Origin: Elusimicrobiales bacterium
GTDB taxonomy: Bacteria > Elusimicrobiota > Elusimicrobia > Elusimicrobiales > UBA9959
Reading direction: 5' to 3'
Length of the DNA: 39,905 bases
Assembly: GCA_023701245.1 (NCBI GenBank)
Contig: JAMPXK010000020.1
Location: forward strand, 1-39,905
Positions 31,512-38,331 of this stretch are shown here, piece by piece. Both the position numbers and the translations under genes were made by a program. A model generated the notes under the pieces. That model had not been told where the DNA came from. It ran no database searches and saw only the letters and a list, made by a program, of their open reading frames with translations. Position 1 is the first letter of the stretch. Each line of letters starts with the position of its first letter.

Positions 31512-32831
31512 TTACTTCGCCAGGCCGGCGGACATTTCCGCTACGGCCGCGCTGTCGAGGGTTTCCGACGCCAGCAGCAGCCCGGCGTGGTAGAGGTTGA
31601 GTTTGTAGAGGGTTTCGTAGTAGGCGGCTTCGGCCTGCAGCACCGCGGCCTGGGCGCGCAGCACTTCCAGCACGCTCTGGCGGCCCTGGCGGTACAGCGG
31701 GCGGAACAGCTCCAGCGACTGCCGGGCTTTCTCCACGGTCTCTTTGGCCACCGGCAGCGTTTCGCGGGCGGCATTATAGTTGTTCAGCGCTTCGGCCGCT
31801 TCCAGGCCGGCCTGGCGGCGGGCCTCGGCCGCGCGGCTGGCGGCCATGCTGGCCTGGGCGCGCGCCGCGTCCTTGCGGGCGAAATAGCCGGGGTCGCCCA
31901 GCGGGATGGTGAGGCGCAGGCCCAGCATGCGGTTGTCGCGGAACTCGCTCAAGCTTTCGGAATTGGTTTCCCAGGAGCCGAAAGCTTCTACCACTGGCAG
32001 CACGGAATTGGCCTGCATGGCCTCGCCGGTCTTATAGATCTCGGCCGCTTTTTCCAGGGCCAGCACGTCGCGCCGGGCGCCGGCGGCGGCGCGGGCGGGG
32101 TAGTTGGTTTCCTTAAGTTCGCCGTCCGCCCCCACTTCAGCCGCGGAGTCCAGGCCCAGCGTGCTGGCCAGGCGCTGCCGTTCCAGCTCCAGGCCTTTGT
32201 CCCAGTTTACTTTGTAGCCGCGCAGGGTAGAAAGAATGGCCTCCGCGCCGTAATAGTCGGAACCCAGCACCATGCCCTTGTCCTTCAACATCTGGGCCGT
32301 CTTCAGCTCGGCCTCGGCCGCGCGCACGGTTTCCCCGGCCAGGCCGGCCAGGCGTTCGCGCAGCAGCACGGTGAGCCACTGATAGGTGATCTTGAAAGTG
32401 ACGCCCGCCTTGGCCCTTTCATAGCCGTGCTGGGCGGCCTCGGCTCTCAGCCGGCCCATTTTTACCGAATTGCTCACGGCAAAACCCGTGAACAGCGGCA
32501 CCCCGGCCTCTATGCCGGCCATGTAGTTGCGGGCCGGGTCGGGATCGTTGATGGTGGCCATGGAAGCCATGGAGAAAGTGCCCTGCTTCATGGCCGTGGC
32601 GAAAGCGTAAACCGGGTCGGTGCCGTCCGTGTACATGCCTTTGAGCTTGAAGCCGCCCAGGCGGGCAAGGCGCGCCTGGGAAAGGCCGGCCCGGGCGCCG
32701 GTAACGGCGGCGGCCTGTTCTTTAAGGAGATTATCGGCCTTAAGGCCCTTTTCTACGGCTTCGCCAAGAGTAACCCCGGCAGTTGCCGGGGTTGCGGCGA
32801 ACAGGATAAAAGCGGTCAGAACTTTCTTCAT
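31512..32831 (-). CDS. TolC-like outer-membrane efflux channel
   Basis: 439 residues, signal peptide 1-18 (ATPATAG). Internal duplication and long coiled helices (about 190-225, 320-400) are typical of the outer-membrane efflux protein family: ARLARLGGFKLKGMYTDG, PVVEAFGSWETNSE, ALNNYNAARETLPVAKETVE, LYRQGRQSVLEVLRAQAAV. It forms the trimeric exit duct of the RND pump encoded next. GGAGG precedes the ATG at 32831. Confidence 0.9.
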   Translation of the reverse strand: MKKVLTAFILFAATPATAGVTLGEAVEKGLKADNLLKEQAAAVTGARAGLSQARLARLGGFKLKGMYTDGTDPVYAFATAMKQGTFSMASMATINDPDPARNYMAGIEAGVPLFTGFAVSNSVKMGRLRAEAAQHGYERAKAGVTFKITYQWLTVLLRERLAGLAGETVRAAEAELKTAQMLKDKGMVLGSDYYGAEAILSTLRGYKVNWDKGLELERQRLASTLGLDSAAEVGADGELKETNYPARAAAGARRDVLALEKAAEIYKTGEAMQANSVLPVVEAFGSWETNSESLSEFRDNRMLGLRLTIPLGDPGYFARKDAARAQASMAASRAAEARRQAGLEAAEALNNYNAARETLPVAKETVEKARQSLELFRPLYRQGRQSVLEVLRAQAAVLQAEAAYYETLYKLNLYHAGLLLASETLDSAAVAEMSAGLAK

Positions 32832-32895
32832 TACTGCCTCCAGTTTTTTCCCCTACACATATGAGATGCGGGAGGGGGGCAAAAAGTTTCAGGCT

Positions 32896-32926
32896 AAATA
32901 AAAAAAGCCCCGGCGCCGGGGCTTTT
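32896..32926 (-). terminator. Rho-independent terminator of the methyltransferase gene
   Basis: 32903-32926 is a perfect 24-base palindrome (half: AAAAGCCCCGGC). In the minus direction it is followed by TTTTTTATTT. It separates the methyltransferase from the TolC-RND operon. Confidence 0.88.
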
Positions 32927-32943
32927 CGGGCCCGGGCGGCCTG

Positions 32944-33708
32944 TCAGGGGGCCTGCCAGACAATGATCGCCTTGCGGGCCAGGGTGCGCTGCGTTATGAC
33001 CCCGCCGCGGGCCGTTCTCATCAGCAGAGGTCCCAGCCACTTATAGTCCGGCCGAGCCCCGTTCACTTTCATAGCCACTTCTATTTCTTTCAGGGTCTCC
33101 GCCGGAGTCATGGCCTTGGTCCAGCCGTCGCGTATATACTTGAGTTTGAACTTGCGGCCCAGCGCTTTTAATACGGGCAGCACCAGGTCCGCGCCCGGCG
33201 GCGCCTTGTAAGCCAGGCCGTGATGGCGGTAGATCTTTTCCAGGAACGCGTTGCGCCGTACGCCCGCCCAGCCGATATAGACGCACTGGGCGGCGGAGCG
33301 CTCCATCTTTAAAACTTCCGCCTTGTCGTGCACGGCCATGGTCATGCTGGCCAGGGCTATGTCGAATTTTCCGGCCGTGACGCGGCCGGGCAGGGTCTTC
33401 CATTTGGAAACTATGGCCCGCGCGTTCTTTATGCCGTGCGCGCGCGCCTGCGCCCTGAAGACGCGTAGCATGCCAGGGGAACCGTCCACCCCGGTCACGT
33501 TTTTGGCCCGGGCCGCCAGCGGCAGGGCGTAATTGCCGGTGCCGCAGCCAATGTCCAGCAGGCGTTTGCCGGCGAACTTTATTCCCAGGCCTTCGGCTAG
33601 CTTGATGATGCGGCGGGACTTGGTGATCATTTCCCGCTCGAAAGGCTGCGGGTAATTGGCGGCGCGGGAATTCCAGTAGAACTTTTCGTTGGCGGGAGTG
33701 GCTTTCAT
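32944..33708 (-). CDS. Class I SAM-dependent methyltransferase
   Basis: 254 residues. Motif I is LLDIGCGTGNYALPLA (near 50-65), followed by VTGVDGSPGMLRVFRA (motif II acidic residue) and FDIALASMTMAVHD (motif post-II). The N-terminus FYWNSRAANYPQPFE is typical of small-molecule or ubiE-like methyltransferases. The C-terminal part is divergent, so the substrate is unknown. The frame is open upstream, but the ATG at 33708 is chosen because a TATAAT lies 7 bases before it and the methyltransferase similarity begins there. Confidence 0.85.
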   Translation of the reverse strand: MKATPANEKFYWNSRAANYPQPFEREMITKSRRIIKLAEGLGIKFAGKRLLDIGCGTGNYALPLAARAKNVTGVDGSPGMLRVFRAQARAHGIKNARAIVSKWKTLPGRVTAGKFDIALASMTMAVHDKAEVLKMERSAAQCVYIGWAGVRRNAFLEKIYRHHGLAYKAPPGADLVLPVLKALGRKFKLKYIRDGWTKAMTPAETLKEIEVAMKVNGARPDYKWLGPLLMRTARGGVITQRTLARKAIIVWQAP

Positions 33709-33715
33709 ATAAGGA

Positions 33716-33721
33716 ATTATA
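33716..33721 (-). promoter_or_regulatory. -10 element of a probable leaderless methyltransferase transcript
   Basis: On the minus strand a consensus TATAAT is followed by 7 bases and the ATG at 33708. No Shine-Dalgarno sequence is visible. Confidence 0.55.
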
Positions 33722-33732
33722 TTAAATGCCGC

Positions 33733-33936
33733 TTGTTGATTTGCCCCTTCCTGTCTGACAGACTGAGGCCAGGTGGGGAGCGAAAAGTAGGCCGCGCCGC
33801 GTACGATCCGGTAGCCGAGCAGGTGGAAGAAGAAGCCAATGTGGACGCCATCCTGCAGCAGCTCAAGATGGTAGGCGAGTCCAAGGGCTCGCTGATGTAC
33901 ATAGACCGTCACGTAGGCAAGCGCAAGGCCGCTTAA
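33733..33936 (+). CDS. Possible small protein (67 residues), unknown
   Basis: The open frame (nominal TTG start at 33733, no good ATG or ribosome site) has GC-rich third positions and the ATA/GTA usage of neighbouring genes, especially from about 33790 on: EEEANVDAILQQLKMVGES and a basic end DRHVGKRKAA. A terminator follows its stop codon. Start is uncertain; the first 15-20 codons may be non-coding. I do not recognise the family, and a pseudogene remnant is possible. Confidence 0.4.
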   Translation: MLICPFLSDRLRPGGERKVGRAAYDPVAEQVEEEANVDAILQQLKMVGESKGSLMYIDRHVGKRKAA

Positions 33937-33963
33937 GCCAAGCCGCGCGGTCTCGCGCGCGAG

Positions 33964-33999
33964 CCGGGCCCCGGGGCGTACCCGCGGGCCCGGTTTTTT
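33964..33999 (+). terminator. Rho-independent terminator
   Basis: Arms CCGGGCCC (33964-33971) and GGGCCCGG (33986-33993) extend inward by CGGG/CCCG with one bulge; six T follow (33994-33999). It ends the small upstream gene and insulates the riboswitch promoter 10 bases further. Confidence 0.88.
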
Positions 34000-34005
34000 A
34001 CGATG

Positions 34006-34014
34006 TGGTATAAT
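34006..34014 (+). promoter_or_regulatory. Extended -10 promoter of the cobalamin receptor gene
   Basis: TGG-TATAAT (34006-34014) is a consensus extended -10; no -35 is evident. Transcription should begin near 34021, at the first base of the riboswitch. Confidence 0.65.
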
Positions 34015-34020
34015 TCTAAT

Positions 34021-34140
34021 GTTCCGGCGGAGGAACCCGGTAAGAATCCGGGGCTGCCCCGCAACGGTGATGTCCGTCCCTGACGGAATTAGCCCGGTCT
34101 ACCGCCTGAACTGTCGCAGCCTGCGAGGGACGGCCTTTTC
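34021..34140 (+). ncRNA. Cobalamin (B12) riboswitch
   Basis: The conserved core GGAACCCGG-taag-AATCCGGGGCTGCCCCGCAAC region (34032-34064) and B12 box AGCCCGGTCTACCGCC (34091-34106) are present. GGCGG (34026-34030) pairs with CCGCC (34102-34106) to close the core; TCCGTC and GACGGA (34073-34086) form a small stem. The short form, starting right at the core, resembles compact AdoCbl-type variants. CCGTCCC (34074-34080) is also complementary to GGGACGG (34127-34133), giving a competing helix followed by CCTTTTCC, a plausible expression platform. Exact ends are approximate. Confidence 0.85.
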
Positions 34141-34192
34141 CACCCGGTGGAGGAGCCGCCTTTTTGGCGCGGCAACTCTCGCGGGAGGAAAA

Positions 34193-36037
34193 ATGAGAAC
34201 AGCGATAGCGGCGTTCCTTATACTTATACCGGCCCTTTTAGTTCCCCGGGCCAATTCACAGCAGAACGGCGAGGTTTACCTTGCCATAAGCAAAACGGCC
34301 CTAAAGGCACTGCCCAGGCCGGCCGACGCCGGGGATATTTATATTACCGGCCCGCTCGCCGGCGCCACGGGCTCCGCGGCCGACCTGGTAGACTCGGCCC
34401 TGCCGGTGCTGCTGCGGCGCGCCAACGGCGCCGGCGGCCTGGCCACGGCCGGGCTGCGCGGCTTCCAGGCCAAGCAGACCGCGGTGTTCTACGACGGCCT
34501 GCGCGTGCCGGCCGACCTTACCGGCACGGTGGACCTGTCCGCCCTGCCGGCCGGGGGTCTGGAGCGGGTGGAGATACTGCCCGGCGCCTGGTCTTCCGTG
34601 CAGGGGGCCGACGCCGAGGGCGGGATCATGAATTTCATCAGCCGCAAACCCGCCGCGGGCGTTACAAGGGCGGACCTCTCCTCCGGCCTGGCCTCCTATG
34701 GCGGCAACTCAACGGCGCTGGCCTTTATGAACGGCAGGCGTTTCGCCAAAACTTCCTTTACCGCTTCCAGGGACGCTTCCGACGGCTTCCAGCAGAACTC
34801 CGCCTGGCGCAAGGAATCTTTCGGCGGCCGGGCCGAGATGCCGCTGGGCGGCGGCGCGTTCTCCGTCAGCCTGCTGCGCAACAATTCCCGCAACGGCGTG
34901 CCCGGCGGCACGCCGGCGGCAATAGAAGATTGGAACGGCAGCAGGGAGCGGACCGCCAATTCCCTCACGGACCTGCAGCGCTCTAGCCTCGGCCTCGGCC
35001 AGGCCGCGTTCGAGGTCCCCTTGGGCGGCGGCGCCGGCCTGTCCCTTTCCGGCGGGTCCGGCGTCAACCGGCTGTTCTCTCACACCAGCTGGGGCGACGA
35101 ACTCAGCCGCGTGCTGACGCATAACGCGCGCCTGGCCGTTTCTTTTGCCGGCCGGGGCGAGGCCGGCGTGGAATACGACAAAAGCCTGCTCAAGTCAGAC
35201 ACCTACGGCGATCATTTCAGGCAGAACGCCGGCCTGTTCGCGCAGTGGGCGCTGGAGCCGGCTAAAGGGCTTACCTTTATTCCGTCGCTGCGCTATGACC
35301 GCAACGTGGCCTATGCCCACCAGGCCAGCCCGAGGCTGGCGGTGGTGTACGCCCCGGACTATGTGTGGAAGTTCTCCGCCCAGACCGGCCGGGCCTGGCA
35401 GGCGCCCACCTTCGCCGACCTTTACAATCCGTGGGTGCCGGCGGCGGACCGCTCGCCGGACCTGAGGCCGGAACATTCCTGGCAGACGCAGGCGGCCGCG
35501 GCCGGCAATTTCGCCTGCGGCGTCTGGGCGCGCCTGGCCGCCTACTACGCCGACGTCAGGGACCGCATAGCGCTCGACCCTGCCAAGAGCTGGGCCGCCT
35601 ATAACCTGGACTCGGCTTTCAACAGAGGCGTTGAGGCGGGGCTGGGCTACAAAAGCTCCGCTTTCAGCGCCGGGCTGGGTTACGCTTACAATATCAGCAA
35701 AGGCCGCGGCGCCGCCGGCGGCTACAAGCCGCTCGCCTTCAGCCCCAAGCACCGCTTCACGCTGGACGCCATGCTGAAAACCGCCTGGTTCGACGTGGGT
35801 ACCAAGGCCTATTACAGCGCGCGCCAGTATACGGCGGCGGACAGCGGCGGGCTCAAGCTCCCGTCTTATTTTACGGCGGACCTGTACCTTTCCCGCAAGC
35901 TCGACAGGTTCGAAGTGTTCGCCGGCGCGGAGAACCTCCTGGACGAACACTACGCCCAGACCGCCGATACCATAAACGGGTATTACCCGCTGCCCGGCCG
36001 CGTGCTTAAATGCGGCCTAAGCGTCAGGTTCATCTAA
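34193..36037 (+). CDS. btuB: BtuB-like TonB-dependent cobalamin receptor
   Basis: 614 residues. Signal peptide 1-22. The plug domain follows (about 60-160): LRGFQAKQTAVFYDGLRVP and LERVEILPGAWSSVQGADAEGGIMNFISRKP-like segments (residues approximate). The rest is a 22-strand-type barrel ending in LKCGLSVRFI with a terminal aromatic. It imports corrinoids across the outer membrane using TonB energy. The B12 riboswitch upstream makes a cobalamin substrate likely. The ATG at 34193 is chosen over an earlier in-frame ATG at 34019 because that one would translate the riboswitch; GGGAGG precedes 34193. No BtuCDF genes follow. Confidence 0.9.
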   Translation: MRTAIAAFLILIPALLVPRANSQQNGEVYLAISKTALKALPRPADAGDIYITGPLAGATGSAADLVDSALPVLLRRANGAGGLATAGLRGFQAKQTAVFYDGLRVPADLTGTVDLSALPAGGLERVEILPGAWSSVQGADAEGGIMNFISRKPAAGVTRADLSSGLASYGGNSTALAFMNGRRFAKTSFTASRDASDGFQQNSAWRKESFGGRAEMPLGGGAFSVSLLRNNSRNGVPGGTPAAIEDWNGSRERTANSLTDLQRSSLGLGQAAFEVPLGGGAGLSLSGGSGVNRLFSHTSWGDELSRVLTHNARLAVSFAGRGEAGVEYDKSLLKSDTYGDHFRQNAGLFAQWALEPAKGLTFIPSLRYDRNVAYAHQASPRLAVVYAPDYVWKFSAQTGRAWQAPTFADLYNPWVPAADRSPDLRPEHSWQTQAAAAGNFACGVWARLAAYYADVRDRIALDPAKSWAAYNLDSAFNRGVEAGLGYKSSAFSAGLGYAYNISKGRGAAGGYKPLAFSPKHRFTLDAMLKTAWFDVGTKAYYSARQYTAADSGGLKLPSYFTADLYLSRKLDRFEVFAGAENLLDEHYAQTADTINGYYPLPGRVLKCGLSVRFI

Positions 36038-36064
36038 ACTGTTGACCGGGCCCGCGTAAGCTGT

Positions 36065-36095
36065 TAGAATATAGTTATTGGCATATGCCAATAAC
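36065..36095 (+). promoter_or_regulatory. Promoter and 22-bp palindromic operator of the DUF134/NifX pair
   Basis: TAGAAT (36065-36070) is the probable -10. 36074-36095 is a perfect palindrome: GTTATTGGCAT followed by its exact complement. It covers the expected start at about 36077-36080, 5 bases before the DUF134 ATG region (36101). This placement implies repression, probably by the encoded helix-turn-helix protein (inference). Confidence 0.7.
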
Positions 36096-36100
36096 CAGCC

Positions 36101-36421
36101 ATGCCCAGGCCCTGCAAAAAAAGAAAGATCACCGCCCGCCCGCGCGCTTATTACTTTAAGCCGCGCGCGGTGCCCCTTTGCGAGCTGGAAGAGACGGTGC
36201 TGGGGCTGGACGAGCTGCAGGCGCTGGAGCACGCCGACCTGGCCCGCAAGGACCAGCGCGCCGCCGCGGCCGCCATGAAGGTCTCCCGGCAGACTTTCGG
36301 CAACATACTCGCTTCCGCCAGGCGGAAGCTGGCCGACGCCGTGGTGAACGGCAAAGCCCTTAAGATAGAAGGCGGGCCCGAGGAACTGGCCCGCCCCCAT
36401 TGCGGAGGAGAACACAAATGA
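36101..36421 (+). CDS. DUF134 family putative DNA-binding protein
   Basis: 106 residues. The N-terminus MPRPCKKRKI and the segment YYFKPRAVPLCELEETVLGLDELQALEHADL are diagnostic of DUF134. A sigma-region-4-like helix-turn-helix follows: QRAAAAAMKVSRQTFGNILASARRKLADA. These proteins usually sit next to NifX/NifB-type dinitrogenase-cofactor family genes, as here. The stop overlaps the next gene (ATGA). It probably binds the palindrome that covers its own promoter. Confidence 0.88.
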   Translation: MPRPCKKRKITARPRAYYFKPRAVPLCELEETVLGLDELQALEHADLARKDQRAAAAAMKVSRQTFGNILASARRKLADAVVNGKALKIEGGPEELARPHCGGEHK

Positions 36422-36783
36422 ACATCTGCATCCCGGTTGAGAACAGCGACGGCCTGAAGTCGGTGGTTTACGGCCATTTCGGCAGCGCCCCCTTCTTCGC
36501 CATCTGCGAAATAGAGAGCGGCAAGGTGGAATTCCTGGACAACGGCAACCAGCACCACGAGCACGGCCAGTGCAACCCGCTCGGCGCCATAGCCGGCAAG
36601 AGCGTTTCCGCCATAATAGTGGGCGGCATAGGCGCGCGCGCCCTGCAGCACCTCAATGCCGGCGGCATCAAGGCCTACCGCGCCCCCCAGGGCCCGCTGT
36701 CCCAGGCCCTCGACATGTTCAAGAAACAGCAGCTGCCGGAGATCCTCCCCTCCGACTGCTGCCAGGGGCATGGCTGCCACTGA
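36418..36783 (+). CDS. NifX/dinitrogenase iron-molybdenum cofactor family protein
   Basis: 121 residues. The family fold MNICIPVEN ... VYGHFGSAPFFAICEIE ... AIIVGGIGARALQHLNAGGIKAYRA is clear. An insertion HHEHGQCNP and a C-terminal DCCQGHGCH are rich in His/Cys and could bind metal. No nitrogenase genes are present, so the role is likely metal-cluster handling rather than FeMo-co. GGAGGAG precedes the ATG at 36418, and the gene is translationally coupled to the DUF134 gene. Confidence 0.9.
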   Translation: MNICIPVENSDGLKSVVYGHFGSAPFFAICEIESGKVEFLDNGNQHHEHGQCNPLGAIAGKSVSAIIVGGIGARALQHLNAGGIKAYRAPQGPLSQALDMFKKQQLPEILPSDCCQGHGCH

Positions 36784-36817
36784 CCAGCAGCCTGCTTAAA
36801 GGAGACGGACCCGCATT

Positions 36818-37957
36818 ATGAGTAAAAGAGTTAAAGTCCTGACCGCCGCGGCGGCGCTGGCGGCGCTTGTAATAGCGGGTTCGCTGCTTTCCTCGCGTCT
36901 GTGGGGGGAAAAGCAGTCGAAAGCCAACCTCTCCGGGCCGCTGGTGTATTCGCAGGGGATGACCGCCGCCGAATTCGCCGCGGCCAATGATCTGCCGCTG
37001 GAAGTGGTTACCGCGTCCTTTGGCAGCCGCGAAGGCGGTTTTCCCTACTATGACATGAAAGCCCTGCCGCCCGACGGGCTGCGGGCCTCGGTGGAGCGCG
37101 AGCTGGCCTTGTATAACGAGGCCGCCTCCAAGAACTGGCTGAAGATAATCCTGAAATTCGTGATGTGGGCAGCCTTCCTTCTGGTGGTGTTCCCGCTGCT
37201 GCGCCGCGGCCTGGTGAAAGGCGCCCTGCGCAACTGGCTCTACTTCGCCGGCGTGCTCATTTTCGGCGTGGCCCTGGGCGCCGACCCCAGCCCCATGGGC
37301 ACCGTAAAGGACGCCGTAGTGCTCTACGGGCAAAGCGGCGCAATATTCCCGCCTCGCCTGAAGGCGCTGGGCATATTCCTGCTGCTGGTGGTGCTGGCCA
37401 ACAAGTTCATCTGCTCCTGGGGCTGCCAGCTCGGCGTGCTGCAGGACCTGTACTTCCGGCTTGGCCAGGCCGCGGGCCTCAAGCGCTGGCGGCTGCCTTT
37501 CACGTTCACCAATACGGTGCGCGTGCTCTTCTTCGTAGCGCTGGCGCTGGGCGCCATGATGGGCAGCGACATCATAGCCCCGGTGGACCCTTTCAAGATC
37601 TATAGCCCGCTGGCCCTCACCATCTGGGGCGCCGGGTTCGTGACCCTGCTGCTGGCGGCGTCCTTGTTCCTGTACCGGCCCTGGTGCCATTTGCTCTGCC
37701 CTTTCGGGCTGGTGGGCTGGCTCGCCGAAAAGATCAGCGTGTACAAGGTGAAGGTGGATTACGCCAAGTGCACGGCCTGCGGTGCCTGCGAGCAGGCCTG
37801 CCCTTCCACTGTAATGGGCGCCATACTGAAGCGCGACCGCGTAATACCTGACTGCTTCTCCTGCGGCGACTGCCTGGCGGCCTGCCCCGCCGGGGCCGTC
37901 TCTTTCTCCGCCGGCCGGCGCCAGCGGCCGCCCGCGGACAAATTTAAAAAAAGTTAA
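36818..37957 (+). CDS. NapH/CcoG-like membrane 4Fe-4S ferredoxin protein
   Basis: 379 residues. An N-terminal helix (about 8-25), a periplasmic loop (about 26-105), four further hydrophobic segments, and two CxxxCP-type motifs FICSWGCQLGVLQD and YRPWCHLLCPFGLVGW on membrane loops are typical of NapH-like proteins. Two C-terminal ferredoxin clusters follow: CTACGACEQACP and CFSCGDCLAACP. It likely transfers electrons from quinol to a periplasmic or assembly partner. It lies 34 bases after the NifX-like gene, so the three genes form one operon. The AAAGGAGACG ribosome site is somewhat distant (about 13 bases). Confidence 0.88.
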   Translation: MSKRVKVLTAAAALAALVIAGSLLSSRLWGEKQSKANLSGPLVYSQGMTAAEFAAANDLPLEVVTASFGSREGGFPYYDMKALPPDGLRASVERELALYNEAASKNWLKIILKFVMWAAFLLVVFPLLRRGLVKGALRNWLYFAGVLIFGVALGADPSPMGTVKDAVVLYGQSGAIFPPRLKALGIFLLLVVLANKFICSWGCQLGVLQDLYFRLGQAAGLKRWRLPFTFTNTVRVLFFVALALGAMMGSDIIAPVDPFKIYSPLALTIWGAGFVTLLLAASLFLYRPWCHLLCPFGLVGWLAEKISVYKVKVDYAKCTACGACEQACPSTVMGAILKRDRVIPDCFSCGDCLAACPAGAVSFSAGRRQRPPADKFKKS

Positions 37958-37960
37958 AAT
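37955..37960 (+). promoter_or_regulatory. -10 element of a probable leaderless transcript
   Basis: TAAAAT overlaps the upstream stop codon and ends 6 bases before the ATG at 37967, the same spacing as at 944 and 13522. Confidence 0.5.
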
Positions 37961-37966
37961 ATCCAT

Positions 37967-38239
37967 ATGAAGTTCCGGGCGGTAAAAACATTGTTGTGCC
38001 TCGCCTTCGCGGCCGTAGCCGCGGGGGCCTGGGACCTGCACATGCTCGGCCCCGCCCACGAGGCGGCCGACAATTGCCAGGTCTGCGCCGTGGCCGGCGC
38101 GCCGGAACTTAACTCCGACTGCGGCAGCGAATTACTTGTCCGCCCCGATAATTTTGTAGCGACAGCGGCCGCCCTCCCCGGGCTGCCGGCAGAAACTCCG
38201 TTCATAGCGGCCTTCCTCGGCCGCGCTCCTCCCCGCTAA
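37967..38239 (+). CDS. Small exported protein with CxxC motif
   Basis: 90 residues. Signal peptide 1-20, then HEAADNCQVCAVA (CxxC) and a second single Cys (DCGS), with an Ala/Pro-rich C-terminus. The CQxC start resembles DUF2946-type small proteins found with outer-membrane metal transporters; this is a weak resemblance. It precedes a probable zinc-uptake operon. Its stop codon is part of a hairpin. Confidence 0.6.
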   Translation: MKFRAVKTLLCLAFAAVAAGAWDLHMLGPAHEAADNCQVCAVAGAPELNSDCGSELLVRPDNFVATAAALPGLPAETPFIAAFLGRAPPR

Positions 38240-38261
38240 AAAGGTACCTGCTACCTTTTTT
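38238..38261 (+). repeat. First of two tandem inverted repeats
   Basis: AAAAAGGTA (38238-38246) and TACCTTTTT (38252-38260), 5-base centre CCTGC. It could terminate the upstream gene or act as an operator. Confidence 0.7.
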
Positions 38262-38277
38262 ACCGATCATTCAACCT

Positions 38278-38305
38278 CCCAAAAGGCAGCTGCTGCCTTT
38301 TTGGG
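38278..38305 (+). repeat. Second tandem inverted repeat, a covarying copy of the first
   Basis: AAAAGGCA (38281-38288) and TGCCTTTT (38294-38301), centre GCTGC, flanked by CCC/GGG with one bulged T. It differs from the first by a T-A to C-G pair swap; dyad centres are 42 bases apart. Confidence 0.7.
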
Positions 38306-38331
38306 GGGCAGTTAACATACCAAGGAGATTT

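Noticed and set aside
29517-32864. An open frame of over 1100 codons on the plus strand opposite the RND and TolC genes.
   Set aside because: Composition (His/Gly/Val-rich) is an antisense artefact; the minus-strand genes have full families and ribosome sites.
34019-34192. An in-frame ATG at 34019 would extend the BtuB-like protein by 58 residues.
   Set aside because: It lies at the -10 region and would translate the cobalamin riboswitch; the extension is Arg-rich with no signal peptide, whereas the ATG at 34193 has a ribosome site and starts a proper signal peptide.
36418-36783. NifX-like gene as evidence for nitrogen fixation.
   Set aside because: No nifHDK, nifB or nifEN in the window; this family is widespread without nitrogenase.
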